Below, piece after piece: positions 17,303 through 28,595 of a DNA stretch of 52,332 bases. Positions within the stretch are counted from its first letter, which is position 1. The number at the start of each line of letters is the position of its first letter. Source of the DNA: Arcobacteraceae bacterium (GTDB lineage Bacteria > Campylobacterota > Campylobacteria > Campylobacterales > Arcobacteraceae); NCBI GenBank assembly GCA_029935705.1, contig JAOZJU010000005.1, forward strand, positions 1 to 52,332, in the 5' to 3' direction. The notes beneath the pieces were generated by a model. It had not been told where the DNA came from. It did not search any database and saw nothing but the letters and a program-made list of their open reading frames with translations. The position numbers and the translations under genes were made by a program.

Positions 17303-17866
17303 TTATTTTTTAACTTTCTCCAAATATTCGCCAGTTCTTGTATCGCACTTGATAATATCTCCTTCAACTATATGAAAAGGGACTTGCACTACTGCTCCAC
17401 ACTCCAAAGTCGCTGGTTTTTTTCCACCTTGACTATCACCTTTGAAATTAGGCGGAGTTTGCTCTACTTTCATAGTCACACAGTTTGGCACCTCTACAGT
17501 TATTGGTTTGTTATTAAAAAACATCATATCTACATTTGCACCATCTATTATCCAGTTGATATTCTCTCCTACTTGTTCGTAGCTAAGCCCAATTTGTTCG
17601 TATGTATTAGTATTCATAAACTGCAAACTATCACCATCGTCGTATAAAAACTGCATCGTTTGTTGCTGTAGATTTGGTGTATCAAACTTATCTCCAGCAT
17701 GAAAGGTTTTTTCTATAGTTTTGCCATTTAAATAATTTTTAATCTTACATCTGACAAATGCCGCTCCTTTGCCTGGTTTGACATGTGCATATTCGATGAT
17801 CTTATATGGTATACCATCTAACTCTATCTTTAAACCTTTTTTTAACTCACTCATACCCATAGCCAT
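17303..17866 (-). CDS. efp: Elongation factor P
   Basis: This 187-residue, three-domain EF-P relieves ribosome stalling at polyproline. The N-terminal [13 protein letters not shown] suits Campylobacterota [13 protein letters not shown] carries the tip lysine (Lys33), EKTFHAGDK closes domain I, and the C-terminal [12 protein letters not shown] is conserved. The tip residue is Lys, the residue modified by EpmA-type enzymes in other bacteria. An AGGAG site precedes the start. It lies 10 bases after serA, probably in the rpsA-serA-efp transcript. Confidence 0.95.
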   Translation of the reverse strand: MAMGMSELKKGLKIELDGIPYKIIEYAHVKPGKGAAFVRCKIKNYLNGKTIEKTFHAGDKFDTPNLQQQTMQFLYDDGDSLQFMNTNTYEQIGLSYEQVGENINWIIDGANVDMMFFNNKPITVEVPNCVTMKVEQTPPNFKGDSQGGKKPATLECGAVVQVPFHIVEGDIIKCDTRTGEYLEKVKK

Positions 17867-17876
17867 ATATATACTC

Positions 17877-19463
17877 CTATATCTTTACAAAAGAAACAGT
17901 TTTTGCTGCTTGTATCTCTTTGATTTGTTGGATAACATTATCTTGTATGTCGTCATCTACAAGTATCACAGCTAGTGCACCGCCTTTGTGTCTACCGAGT
18001 CTAAAGTCAGATATGTTTATATTGTTATCGCCTAAAATTTTGCCAACTTCACCAACTACACCAGGCACATCTGAGTTGGTTACTAACAACATAGATCCAG
18101 ATGGTTCTATATCCATATCATAACCATTTATATCTATAACTCTTTGGACATCTTCATTAAATATCGTTCCTGCTATCTCGTTTGAACTATTTTTTGTTGT
18201 TATTTTTATTGTTATTTTATTTTTGTATGCACTTGTGTTTGATACTTTTTTGGTTGTTAGTTTAATTTCTTGTTTTTTTGCAATAAAGTTTGCATTTACA
18301 TAGTTCAATTTTTCATTTGATAAAGAGTTTGTAAGTGCTCCAACTATACTAAATGTCATCAAGCTATCAAGATATGAAGATATATCACCTTGTGCCTCTA
18401 TCTTTATAGCTTTAACTTTTGTTTTGTCAAGTTGCGATATAAGAAATGATATTTTTTGACTCAATTGTAAATATGGTTTGACAAATGGTGGAATCTTACT
18501 CTCATCTATAGGTAGATTTAGAGCATTTGGATATCCTACACCCCTACTCGCTTCTATTGCATTTGATGCAGCTTGTGTAGATATTTTATATTGTGATTCT
18601 TTTGTATTTGCACCAAGATGAGCAGTAACAATGATATTGTCCAGTTCAAGCAAACTATTTGATACAGCTGGTTCTTTCTCAAACACATCAATGCCTGCTA
18701 TTGATATTTTGCCTGATTTTAGATTTGTATATAATGCTTTTTCATCATACAATCCACCTCTTGCACAGTTTATTAAGATGACACCATCTTTCATCTTTTG
18801 TATCTCTTTCTCGCCTATCATACCAATTGTTTCGGTATTTTTGGGAGTATGTATTGTGATAATATCACAACTTAAAATATCATCAAAATTTGAAGTGTAA
18901 GATATATTTAAATCTGTTGCTTTTATACTGTCTATATATGGGTCATAAGTTATGACATCCATCTCAAAAGATTTTGCCCTAACAGCAACTTTGGAACCTA
19001 TATTGCCAAACCCTATGACACCCAATTTTTTGCCATAAAGTTCGCTTCCATACCAATCTTCCCTTTTCCAAATCTTTTCATCTTTGAGCTGTTTGTGAGC
19101 CATAGGCATCTTTCTAATGCACGATAACATATGTGTCATAGTTAGTTCCGTAGCTGCTATAGTGTTTGCTGTAGGAATATTCATAACGATAATACCCAAT
19201 TTGCTACAACCATCTATATCTACATTGTCTACACCAACACCTGCACGAACTATAGCTTTAAGATGTTTGCCTGCATCTAAAAATTTATCATCAATATTTG
19301 TAGAACTTCTTGTGATTGCTACATCGGCATCTTTTATAATATCAAGAAGTTCTGTTTTGTTGATATCTGCAGCATAAATAAGTTCAATATTTTCAGTTGC
19401 TTTTAAGATGTCCAAACCACTCTTGTGAATATGGTCACAAACTACTATTTTATGTTTTTTCAT
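17877..19463 (-). CDS. serA: D-3-phosphoglycerate dehydrogenase
   Basis: This 528-residue enzyme is the first step of serine synthesis. NAD-binding [16 protein letters not shown] is near residue 145, the catalytic Arg is in [11 protein letters not shown], the Glu in FEKEP and the His in [12 protein letters not shown]. After the catalytic core come the intervening domain and a C-terminal ACT domain (about 455-528, [18 protein letters not shown]), usually the serine-sensing module. ATG at 19463 is preferred over the TTG one codon earlier. It lies 20 bases behind rpsA. Confidence 0.95.
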   Translation of the reverse strand: MKKHKIVVCDHIHKSGLDILKATENIELIYAADINKTELLDIIKDADVAITRSSTNIDDKFLDAGKHLKAIVRAGVGVDNVDIDGCSKLGIIVMNIPTANTIAATELTMTHMLSCIRKMPMAHKQLKDEKIWKREDWYGSELYGKKLGVIGFGNIGSKVAVRAKSFEMDVITYDPYIDSIKATDLNISYTSNFDDILSCDIITIHTPKNTETIGMIGEKEIQKMKDGVILINCARGGLYDEKALYTNLKSGKISIAGIDVFEKEPAVSNSLLELDNIIVTAHLGANTKESQYKISTQAASNAIEASRGVGYPNALNLPIDESKIPPFVKPYLQLSQKISFLISQLDKTKVKAIKIEAQGDISSYLDSLMTFSIVGALTNSLSNEKLNYVNANFIAKKQEIKLTTKKVSNTSAYKNKITIKITTKNSSNEIAGTIFNEDVQRVIDINGYDMDIEPSGSMLLVTNSDVPGVVGEVGKILGDNNINISDFRLGRHKGGALAVILVDDDIQDNVIQQIKEIQAAKTVSFVKI

Positions 19464-19483
19464 CAAAATTGCCTTTTTATTTA

Positions 19484-21139
19484 TTATTTTTTAAACTTAT
19501 CTTTTAATATATCACCAAATGTAGATGGTTCATCTTCGTTTACTGATTTAAGTAGATCTCTTTCTCTTTGGTACTCAAGCTTTTTTATAGACAATCGTAT
19601 CTTGCTTTTTTCGTGATCTATTTGAACTACTACAGCTTCAACTTCTGTATCAACTTCCAATTCATCTTTTTGAAATGGTCCTAAATCTTCAGTTCGTATA
19701 AGTGCATCTACACCATCTGCTAACTCTACAAATATACCAAAATCTTTGATATGTTTAACTTTTCCTTTAACTATTGAACCTACTTTTATATCTTTTGTAA
19801 AATTTTGCATAGGCGAATCAACCAATGCCTTGACACTTAGCGATATATTTTGTCTATCTCTATCTATCTTGACAACTTTTGCTTCAATCTCATCACCTTT
19901 TTTAAAGTTTGATTTTATATCTTCGTTTCTATCCCAGCTTAAACCTTCATTGTGAATCAAACCATCTACACCTTGAGCAATATTTACAAACAGACCAAAA
20001 TCTGTGATACTTACAATCTTGCCTTTGACTATATCGCCTATTTTACAAGATGAAGCAAAACTGACAAATGGTTTTTCTGTCAATGATTTTAAACTCACTC
20101 TCAATCTTTTTTGTGGCACATTTAGTTCAAGAACTTCAACCTCTATCTCTTGACCCAACTCTAATACCTCTTGAGGAGTTTTCAAATGTTTGTCCCATGA
20201 TATTTCAGATATATGTAAAAGACCTTCAATATCGTTGCCAAGGTCAACAAAAGCACCATATGTCTCAAAATTTGATACAGTTACACCAATAGTATCGCCA
20301 ACTTCCAATTCATTTTGGACTTCAAGCCATGGGTCTGGCAGACACTTCTTGATAGACAAAGCTATTTGACCTTTCTCTTTGTCATAGTTTATAACTGCAA
20401 CTTGCACTTCATCGCCTTGCTCATAATAATCAGAAGGCTTCACAGGACCCTTGTGACTTATCTCTCTAAAATTACACAATCCATCAATACCGCCTATATC
20501 AATAAAAAGTCCATAATTTGTAACCTTTTGGACTGTTCCTAAAATCGGACTGTCGTCGTTGGTTATTTTTTCAATAATCTCTTCTCTTTTTGCTTTTCTT
20601 TCTTCTACGAGTGCTTTTCTTGATACAATTATTGAGTTTCTTTCTTCATCAACTTTTAAAACTTTTGCTCTTATGTTTTTGCCTACAGCACCTTCACTTT
20701 TCAAATAACCTTCTCTCATAGGCATAAAAAACTCAGTGCCTTCTTTATCTTGCATCACAAATCCAGCACCTCTTTTTACAGATATAATCTTTGCATCTAT
20801 TATAAGATCTTCTGGTTCGCTACCGTGTTTTGCAAAAAATTCACTAAATTTTTGTTTTGAGATCACTTTTTTATATGATAGTATTGGTCTTTCAGCATTG
20901 CCTTGACTCATCATAACTGCTATTTTGTCCCCTTTTTTGAACTGCAGTTCACCATCTATAGTGATATCAGATAGATTTATCTTACCCTCAATCTTTTGAC
21001 CTACATCTATATGCACCCAGTTTGCATCTATATCTACGATAATGCCATCAACTACTCTTTCGTGTTCATTTTTCTTATCTTGCTCCTCTAACATTTTAGC
21101 GAAATCTTCATTTCCTTCTTCAGTTTTATCATCAATCAT
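19484..21139 (-). CDS. rpsA: 30S ribosomal protein S1
   Basis: This 551-residue protein has six S1/OB-fold repeats. The last four are clearest, each with a GxVxxxxxxGxFVxL core followed by a D..GL.H/R signature (DGLCNFREIS, EGLLHISEISW, DGLIHNEGLSW, DALIRTEDL). The first two are more diverged, as usual. It binds mRNA on the small subunit and aids initiation. Length is normal. It is first in the rpsA-serA-efp cluster with a consensus promoter upstream. Confidence 0.96.
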   Translation of the reverse strand: MIDDKTEEGNEDFAKMLEEQDKKNEHERVVDGIIVDIDANWVHIDVGQKIEGKINLSDITIDGELQFKKGDKIAVMMSQGNAERPILSYKKVISKQKFSEFFAKHGSEPEDLIIDAKIISVKRGAGFVMQDKEGTEFFMPMREGYLKSEGAVGKNIRAKVLKVDEERNSIIVSRKALVEERKAKREEIIEKITNDDSPILGTVQKVTNYGLFIDIGGIDGLCNFREISHKGPVKPSDYYEQGDEVQVAVINYDKEKGQIALSIKKCLPDPWLEVQNELEVGDTIGVTVSNFETYGAFVDLGNDIEGLLHISEISWDKHLKTPQEVLELGQEIEVEVLELNVPQKRLRVSLKSLTEKPFVSFASSCKIGDIVKGKIVSITDFGLFVNIAQGVDGLIHNEGLSWDRNEDIKSNFKKGDEIEAKVVKIDRDRQNISLSVKALVDSPMQNFTKDIKVGSIVKGKVKHIKDFGIFVELADGVDALIRTEDLGPFQKDELEVDTEVEAVVVQIDHEKSKIRLSIKKLEYQRERDLLKSVNEDEPSTFGDILKDKFKK

Positions 21140-21165
21140 TCTTTTACCCTTTTTAAAATTGTGCT

Positions 21166-21171
21166 ATTATA
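21166..21171 (-). promoter_or_regulatory. rpsA -10 box
   Basis: On the minus strand GGTATAAT gives a perfect TATAAT about 27 bases upstream of the rpsA ATG. The leader carries an AAAGGGTAAAAGA ribosome site. Confidence 0.65.
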
Positions 21172-21201
21172 CCTAAAGAGGCTTAAACTTTTATCTTTTT
21201 T

Positions 21202-21210
21202 TGTTATAAT
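21202..21210 (+). promoter_or_regulatory. Cyclophilin gene extended -10 box
   Basis: TGTTATAAT gives TATAAT at 21205-21210 with an extended TG. The gene's AAAGGGG ribosome site and ATG (21229) follow within 20 bases. It is divergent from rpsA. Confidence 0.65.
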
Positions 21211-21228
21211 TATCAAAAAGGGGAAAAT

Positions 21229-21777
21229 ATGAAAAATATTTTTGTTGGAATTTTACTTAGTTTTGTTATAGTTGTCGCTGGTTGTAGCAAAAAAAATGAC
21301 ACTATAGTTGTGTCGCTTGAAACAACACAAGGAAAAATAGATATAAAACTTCTACCAAAAGTAGCTCCAAAAACAGTTGAGAATTTTACCAAATTAGTCA
21401 CACAAGGATATTATGATGGTTTGATTTTTCACAGAGTCATAAAGAACTTTATGATCCAAAGTGGAGACCCTACTGGTACAGGAGCTGGCGGTGATTCTAT
21501 ATGGGGCAAACCATTTGAAGATGAATTCAAAGAAAATGTAGTATTTGACAAAACTGGAGTACTCGCTATGGCAAACAGAGGGCCAAATACAAATGGTAGC
21601 CAATTTTTTATCACCACTGTCAACACTCCATGGCTAAATGGCAGACATACAATATTTGGTTATGTCACTAAAGAGAGTTATGATGTAGTCAAAAAGATAG
21701 AAGCGGTTCAAACAAGCAAACCAGGAGATAGACCAATAGTAGAACAAAAAATCATCAAAGCATATATAAACAAATAG
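21229..21777 (+). CDS. Cyclophilin-type peptidyl-prolyl isomerase, lipoprotein
   Basis: This is a 182-residue protein. The signal peptide ends in the lipobox VAGC, so Cys19 should be lipidated and the protein anchored on the periplasmic side. The cyclophilin domain begins near residue 26 and keeps the active-site FHRVIKNFMIQSGDPTGTGAGG block with its catalytic Arg, followed by LAMANRGPNTNGSQFFIT and LNGRHTIFGYV. It should speed prolyl isomerisation of exported proteins. It is monocistronic, with a 470-base repeat-bearing gap behind it. Confidence 0.93.
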   Translation: MKNIFVGILLSFVIVVAGCSKKNDTIVVSLETTQGKIDIKLLPKVAPKTVENFTKLVTQGYYDGLIFHRVIKNFMIQSGDPTGTGAGGDSIWGKPFEDEFKENVVFDKTGVLAMANRGPNTNGSQFFITTVNTPWLNGRHTIFGYVTKESYDVVKKIEAVQTSKPGDRPIVEQKIIKAYINK

Positions 21778-21779
21778 TT

Positions 21780-21963
21780 ATAAAAGTTTGATTGTTTTGG
21801 GGTTTGAGTTCTTCTTATATAGAATAAAATTGATATAAAATTATATTAACTATTGTATGGTGTAGAAGCTACTTAACTAAAGCTATTAGTTGCTTCACAA
21901 CCATCACAAATAACCCAAGGGTCTTGGAGTAAATTTAATATATCACAGCAAAGCTTATTGGTG
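21780..21963. repeat. 184-bp tandem repeat, unit A
   Basis: Starts with TAAAAGTTTGATTGTTTTGG. The same order of blocks recurs 184 bases later in unit B: the initial 25-base block, a TTATATAGAATA block, ACTATTGTAT.GTGTAG, TACTTAAC, ATTAGTTG, AAGGGTCTTG.AGT and ATATATC.CAGC.AAGCT. No reading frame is evident. The unit lies between the ends of two convergent genes. Confidence 0.8.
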
Positions 21964-22150
21964 ATAAAAGTTTGATTGTTTTGGGGTTTAAGTTCTTATA
22001 TAGAATAGATTGATACAGAACAAAGCAAGCATTGTATATGGTGTATAACTATTGTATAGTGTAGGAAGTTACTTAACGAAGTGATTAGTTGTGCTCAAAG
22101 TAGCAAGGGTCTTGCAGTGGATTTTATATATCTCAGCCAAGCTCATCCCA
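21964..22150. repeat. 184-bp tandem repeat, unit B (diverged)
   Basis: Second copy of unit A, with substitutions and small indels. The conserved blocks stay in the same order, so this is an old tandem duplication rather than chance similarity. It runs into the hairpin elements at 22145-22228. Confidence 0.78.
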
Positions 22151-22195
22151 ACCTTATTCATAGGAGGTTCTATCTTCTATGATGGTTGGGCTTGA
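22145..22195. repeat. Nested hairpin element
   Basis: CCCAACC and GGTTGGG form an outer stem, with CATAG and CTATG as an inner stem around a 13-base loop. CTCA and GAG may extend the outside with a bulge. The minus-strand arm AAGCCCAACC also occurs in the palindrome arm at 878-887, so the two elements may be related. Confidence 0.6.
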
Positions 22196-22203
22196 GATTA
22201 TAT

Positions 22204-22228
22204 ATTGTCAAGCAAAGAGCTTGACAAT
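22204..22228. terminator. Perfect 10-bp hairpin between convergent genes
   Basis: ATTGTCAAGC (22204-22213) and GCTTGACAAT (22219-22228) pair perfectly around a five-base AAAGA loop. It lies 20 bases from the end of the gene at 22248 and could terminate it or the cyclophilin transcript. No clear T-run follows. The GCTTGACAA arm is shared with the 5821-5880 element, also at a convergent junction. Confidence 0.55.
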
Positions 22229-22247
22229 CAAGGTTGCGATAATGATT

Positions 22248-23372
22248 TTATAGCGATTTTATATAATCTTTGGCATCATCTAAATCTCTAAACCAAAACT
22301 GTTCTTTTGATTTTGTAGATTTTTTTATTGAATCTGCATCTTTATATTCATATCTATTTGATATCAAAACACCATTGTCAAACTCACTTATAGGCTTATT
22401 TATACTCAACTTATCATTATACTTAACAACCAAACTATCCTCAATCACTGAGTAAGAGTATATGTTTTTATCTTCCATTTCAGCCATAGATGAATATACT
22501 TTTGTCTGTATTAGTTTGTTTTCAAGCGAATCATACATTATCTTATATATAGAAAAGATATCGTTATCTTCACCCTCTTTACATTCAACATCAACAAGAA
22601 AGAACTCTGCATCTTCAACATCTACAGCATCTGTGATATCTTTACCTTCACCAACAGCTACTGATCTGAAGTTGTATTTTTTATCACAAGTTACAACTGC
22701 ATTCTCATCATCTGCAAGACTAGCTTCTAACTCATCTTGTAAAAGTTTGGCTTCTATCTCTTCATCTAAAAGTTTAGCATCTAAACCATCATCTACAACT
22801 TTAGCTTCTTTTTTTGGTTTTTTCTTTACAGCTGGTTTTTTAACTTTTGAAATATAATTTTTATCTATCATAATAAGTGCTACTTTTTTATTGCGAAGCA
22901 ATTTTTGTTGATCTTTTGATAGTTTTAGTTTGTATTTAAAGTTTTTGTTGATCTTAGAATATGGTTCAGTATCTCTTTGACACATACCATCATTGTTAAT
23001 ATCCAGACATACTATAGGATTTTTTGCATAATCATAACCATCATTATATTTTCTTACACTCTTTTCCTTTTTTGGTTTTTGAGCTTTTATATTGTTTGTT
23101 GTAACAGTAGTTTTATCATCAACAATATTATTGCCCCTGACTGTAGATACTAAAAGATTGATATTTTTTTTCTTTTTTAATAAAAGAGCCAATTTATCAT
23201 TGAACTTTTTACTCACTTTTGTTACTGGTTCCGTATCTTTTTGACATATATTGTCTTGGTTAACATCTAAACAGAGTGTTGACTTTGTCCCCTCTTTTGC
23301 TTGTGCTAACACAAAGCTTGTAAATATTAACAACGCTGCTAAAAATATTTTTGTTTTTGAAAAACTATTCAT
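22248..23372 (-). CDS. Secreted protein with duplicated DxNxD calcium-loop-like repeats
   Basis: This is a 374-residue protein of unknown function. A signal peptide (about 1-25, ending LAQAKE) is followed by two copies of a roughly 48-residue unit, at 33-80 and 121-170. Each starts CLDxNxDxxCxxDTEP and continues with a Lys-rich helical part. The DxNxD spacing resembles EF-hand, dockerin or thrombospondin-3 calcium loops, here bracketed by two cysteines (34/43 and 122/131). Residues 180-195 are Lys-rich, and 197-222 hold three acidic nine-residue repeats (LDAKLLDEE, IEAKLLQDE, LEASLADDE), likely a charged helix. The C-terminal 150 residues look like a separate beta-rich domain with Cys229 and Cys259. 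It is monocistronic and periplasmic or extracellular. Confidence 0.75.
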   Translation of the reverse strand: MNSFSKTKIFLAALLIFTSFVLAQAKEGTKSTLCLDVNQDNICQKDTEPVTKVSKKFNDKLALLLKKKKNINLLVSTVRGNNIVDDKTTVTTNNIKAQKPKKEKSVRKYNDGYDYAKNPIVCLDINNDGMCQRDTEPYSKINKNFKYKLKLSKDQQKLLRNKKVALIMIDKNYISKVKKPAVKKKPKKEAKVVDDGLDAKLLDEEIEAKLLQDELEASLADDENAVVTCDKKYNFRSVAVGEGKDITDAVDVEDAEFFLVDVECKEGEDNDIFSIYKIMYDSLENKLIQTKVYSSMAEMEDKNIYSYSVIEDSLVVKYNDKLSINKPISEFDNGVLISNRYEYKDADSIKKSTKSKEQFWFRDLDDAKDYIKSL

Positions 23373-23399
23373 ATCTATCCTTTTTAATAAAATTTCAAA

Positions 23400-23405
23400 A
23401 TTATA
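23400..23405 (-). promoter_or_regulatory. -10 box of the repeat-protein gene
   Basis: Minus-strand GGTATAAT lies about 28 bases upstream of the ATG at 23372, with an AAAAAGGAT ribosome site in between. Confidence 0.6.
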
Positions 23406-23489
23406 CCAAATTTACCTTAAACTAACTATATAAGTTATAAGATATAATTAAAAATTTCAACATTTATAACAACAAATGTCAAAAGATTG

Positions 23490-24632
23490 CTATATTTTGA
23501 TAGCTGGTTTATCGCACAGTTTGTTAAATTTTTTAAATATATAGCTACTCTCTTTTGGTCCAGGGTTTGCTTCTGGGTGATGTTGAACAGAAAATATATT
23601 TTTGTTTTTGTATTGGACTCCCTCTATTGTTTTATCAAAAAGGTTATAGTGAGTGATATGTGCTACTTGCTCTATAGTTTTAGGCACATTATAGTTGTGA
23701 TTTTGTGCTGTTATCTCAACCTTCTGATTGCTAAATACAGGATGATTTCCACCGTGTTGTCCAAACTTTAGTTTGTATGTATCATGTCCAAATGCAATAC
23801 TTAAAAGCTGATGACCCAAACATATAGCAAATATAGGAATATCTGTTTTGATCAGTTTTTTTATTTGAACTATTTGTTCTGTAAGTCTCATAGGGTCTCC
23901 TGGACCATTGCTTAAAAATAGTCCATCTATTTTGCCTTGATTGTATTTAAGTATAATATCATCTGCATCAAAATTGGCATTTATCACTTCTACTTCAAAT
24001 CCACTATGAACAAGTTCGTTTAATATAGCTCTTTTGACACCAAAGTCTATAACGATTATTTTTTTATTTGATCTTTTTGCTTTGTTGTATTTTTGAGTAT
24101 CTGCACACCATATACCTTCGTCGTGTATATAGCTTTTTTTAGTGCTGACTTTATCTATAAAGTTTATATCCTTTATCTTTGGTGATCTTTCTAATAGTTC
24201 TTTAAGTATATCTTTATCACTTATATTTGTAGAAGCTATCATCATCATAACTCCTTGTTCTCTTACTATCTTAACCAACTTTCTTGTATCTATATCGCAT
24301 ATGCCTATGGTATTAAACTTCTTAAGTTCGGCTGACAAACTATTTGTTGCCCTATAGTTTGAATAACTCTCACTATAGTTATGCACAATAACACCTTTGC
24401 ACCAAAATCTGCTACTTTGCATATCATGCTCATTTACTCCAACATTGCCAATCTCTGGAAAATTAAATGTAACAAACTGACCAGCATAGCTAGGGTCACT
24501 TAATATCTCTTGATATCCTGTCATAGATGTATTAAATACAAGTTCGCCTACAGTTTCACCACTACAGCCAAAACTATTTGCTTCAAAAAAATCACCATTT
24601 TCAAGGTATATCCATATCTTTTCTTTTTTCAT
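23490..24632 (-). CDS. carA: Carbamoyl-phosphate synthase small subunit
   Basis: This 380-residue glutaminase subunit feeds ammonia to CarB for pyrimidine and arginine synthesis. The N-terminal CarA domain carries TSMTGYQEILSDPSYAGQ. The class I amidotransferase half has GLFLSNGPGDP, the nucleophile Cys in AICLGHQLLSIAFG and the HHPEANPGP histidine. The ATG overlaps the stop of the DUF507 gene (ATGA). It is last in the five-gene operon starting at 28388. carB is not in the window. Confidence 0.96.
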   Translation of the reverse strand: MKKEKIWIYLENGDFFEANSFGCSGETVGELVFNTSMTGYQEILSDPSYAGQFVTFNFPEIGNVGVNEHDMQSSRFWCKGVIVHNYSESYSNYRATNSLSAELKKFNTIGICDIDTRKLVKIVREQGVMMMIASTNISDKDILKELLERSPKIKDINFIDKVSTKKSYIHDEGIWCADTQKYNKAKRSNKKIIVIDFGVKRAILNELVHSGFEVEVINANFDADDIILKYNQGKIDGLFLSNGPGDPMRLTEQIVQIKKLIKTDIPIFAICLGHQLLSIAFGHDTYKLKFGQHGGNHPVFSNQKVEITAQNHNYNVPKTIEQVAHITHYNLFDKTIEGVQYKNKNIFSVQHHPEANPGPKESSYIFKKFNKLCDKPAIKI

Positions 24633-25180
24633 ATAAGTCCTCTTTTTATAAGCTCCTCTTCATAAAGTCTCATATATATGTCGTTGTATTCATCGGTTCC
24701 TGGGACTATTCTTCTATGAAAGTTTTTTATTCGTTCGTATGCTACTGTATCTGCATCGTCAAAACCTGCCATAAACTGCTCTATGGAACCTAATATGATA
24801 TTTTTTATAAAGTTGTCTGCTACAGTAAAGTGTATAAAATCCTCTTCATACAAAGTATCTAGTATTGTAAATGCTATTTGTGTATATCTATCTTCAGCTT
24901 TCAAATGAACATCAAAATCATTTGCTAACTTTTTCTTAGTCATCCAAAAGAGCTCTTTTGTATCTGCATGATAAAACTCAATATCATCTTCATTTTCATC
25001 TAAGATTTTATTTACAGCATTGTCAAGGTTTATCTCTTTTTGTATATCATCATTTATGATTTTTAACACTTGCTTTTTTATCTCATCTTTTGTTTTTCGC
25101 ACCTCAACTTGTGGGCTTTTTATAATATCGTTTGTGATTTTTCTTGCTATAAAATCACTATGGGTAAGTTTTAGTTTCAT
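24629..25180 (-). CDS. DUF507 family protein
   Basis: This 183-residue, strongly charged and mainly helical protein resembles the DUF507 family found in Campylobacterota. KLTHSDFIARKI at the start and the closing EYNDIYMRLYEEELIKRGLI are typical. There is no signal peptide or membrane segment, so it is cytoplasmic. Its function is unknown. Its place between purA and carA with overlapping ends suggests a link to nucleotide synthesis or simply co-expression. Confidence 0.8.
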   Translation of the reverse strand: MKLKLTHSDFIARKITNDIIKSPQVEVRKTKDEIKKQVLKIINDDIQKEINLDNAVNKILDENEDDIEFYHADTKELFWMTKKKLANDFDVHLKAEDRYTQIAFTILDTLYEEDFIHFTVADNFIKNIILGSIEQFMAGFDDADTVAYERIKNFHRRIVPGTDEYNDIYMRLYEEELIKRGLI

Positions 25181-25190
25181 CGTTTATCCT

Positions 25191-27287
<2,097 letters not shown>

Positions 27288-27295
<8 letters not shown>

Positions 27296-28388
27296 AATAT
27301 ACCTCCATAAAAACTCTATTTGCTTCACCGTTAAACTTTCTTATACCAAGTATTTCAAGTGATTTTTCTATACTATTTAGCACCCAAGATGCTTGATATG
27401 GTTCTATCAAACCCATATGATTTATACGAAAGATATTGCCTTTTAGGTGGTCTTGACCTCCTGCTATATTTACATCAAATTTGCTCTTTAAGAGTTCTCT
27501 TATCTTTTCTGCTTTGTCTGTTTTGATTGTAGTCATAGCATCTGCTGGTGTTTTTGGATATATAGTCAAGCCTATAGCTTTCAAAGCTTCTCTTGATGCT
27601 TCTGCTCTTTTTTTAGTATCTTTATATAAGTTATCCAAACCAATAGTTTCAAACTTTTTCAACACTTCATTTAGCCCTATGATAAGTGTAGTAGGTGCGG
27701 TATAAGCGGTAGTGTTTTGCTCTTGTTTTTTAAACTCTGCAAAAAGATTAAAATAATACCCAGTAGGTTTTTGACCAATCTTTTCTATCGCTTTTTCATT
27801 TAATCCCACGACAGACAAACCAGGAGGCAACATAAGTGCCTTTTGACTTCCAGCTATTAGTACATCTATATCTTTGGTGTTTATATGCTCAACACCCACA
27901 GCTGTTATTGCATCTGCTACTACTATTATATCTTTGTTGCTATCTTTGATAGCTTTTGCTATTTGTTCAACTGGTTGTCTCAAACCTCCAGCACTTTCGC
28001 ACACTTGCAAAAATACAGCATCTATATCTTTGTTTGATTTTATGGCTTCTAATATATCTTTGGTGTTTGTAGGAGTGTTCCACTCGTATTTTAACTCAAC
28101 AAAATCTTTGTTAGTAGCTTGACATATCTTGCCCCATCGTTCTCCAAATTTTCCACTATTTATAGTAAGTGCTTTTTTAAAACAAAAGTTTGTAACAGTA
28201 GCTTCCATAGCTCCTGTGCCAGATGAAGCTAATATCACACAAGATTTGGTGCCAAGAAGTTTAAGCAGCATCTCTCTTGTATCTTGAAAAATATCTTTAA
28301 ACTCTTTTGTCCTATGATGAATTGTTTGTTTTGCCATAGAGTATCTTATAAACTCTGGCACATCTGTAGGTCCTGGAGTGAGAAGCAT
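27288..28388 (-). CDS. Class V PLP-dependent aminotransferase (alanine-glyoxylate/serine-pyruvate type)
   Basis: This is a 366-residue class V aminotransferase. LTPGPTDVP at the start, SSGTGAMEATVTN for phosphate binding, VADAITAVG with the pyridine-N Asp and AGSQKALMLPPG with the PLP lysine are hallmarks. INHMGLIEPY closes the fold. Relatives act as alanine-glyoxylate, serine-pyruvate or aspartate aminotransferases, and sequence does not decide the substrate. First gene of the operon with hisZ, purA, the DUF507 gene and carA. Confidence 0.88.
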
Positions 28389-28418
28389 ATTTGTCCTTTT
28401 TTTCTATTGTATCTAAAA

Positions 28419-28424
28419 ATTATA
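28419..28424 (-). promoter_or_regulatory. -10 box of the aminotransferase-hisZ-purA-DUF507-carA operon
   Basis: Minus-strand TATAAT about 31 bases upstream of the ATG at 28388, with an AAAAGGACAAAT ribosome site. The remaining part of 28425-28595, between this promoter and the end of hypE, shows no gene. Confidence 0.6.
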
Positions 28425-28595
28425 AAACTTTACAAAATATGGTTATGAAAATTCTCTTTAGATGCAACTTATAAGCTTATGATAAAAGAGATTTTATAAA
28501 AATTATAACACTACAGCAAACAAACAAGATAGTCAAAACCTCTATTGCCCAAAGATATGACACAGAGCTTTTTAAAAAAAACTAAAATACTATTA

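Noticed and set aside
21780-22230. CRISPR array
   Set aside because: Only two long, diverged units exist with no spacers of constant size and no cas genes.
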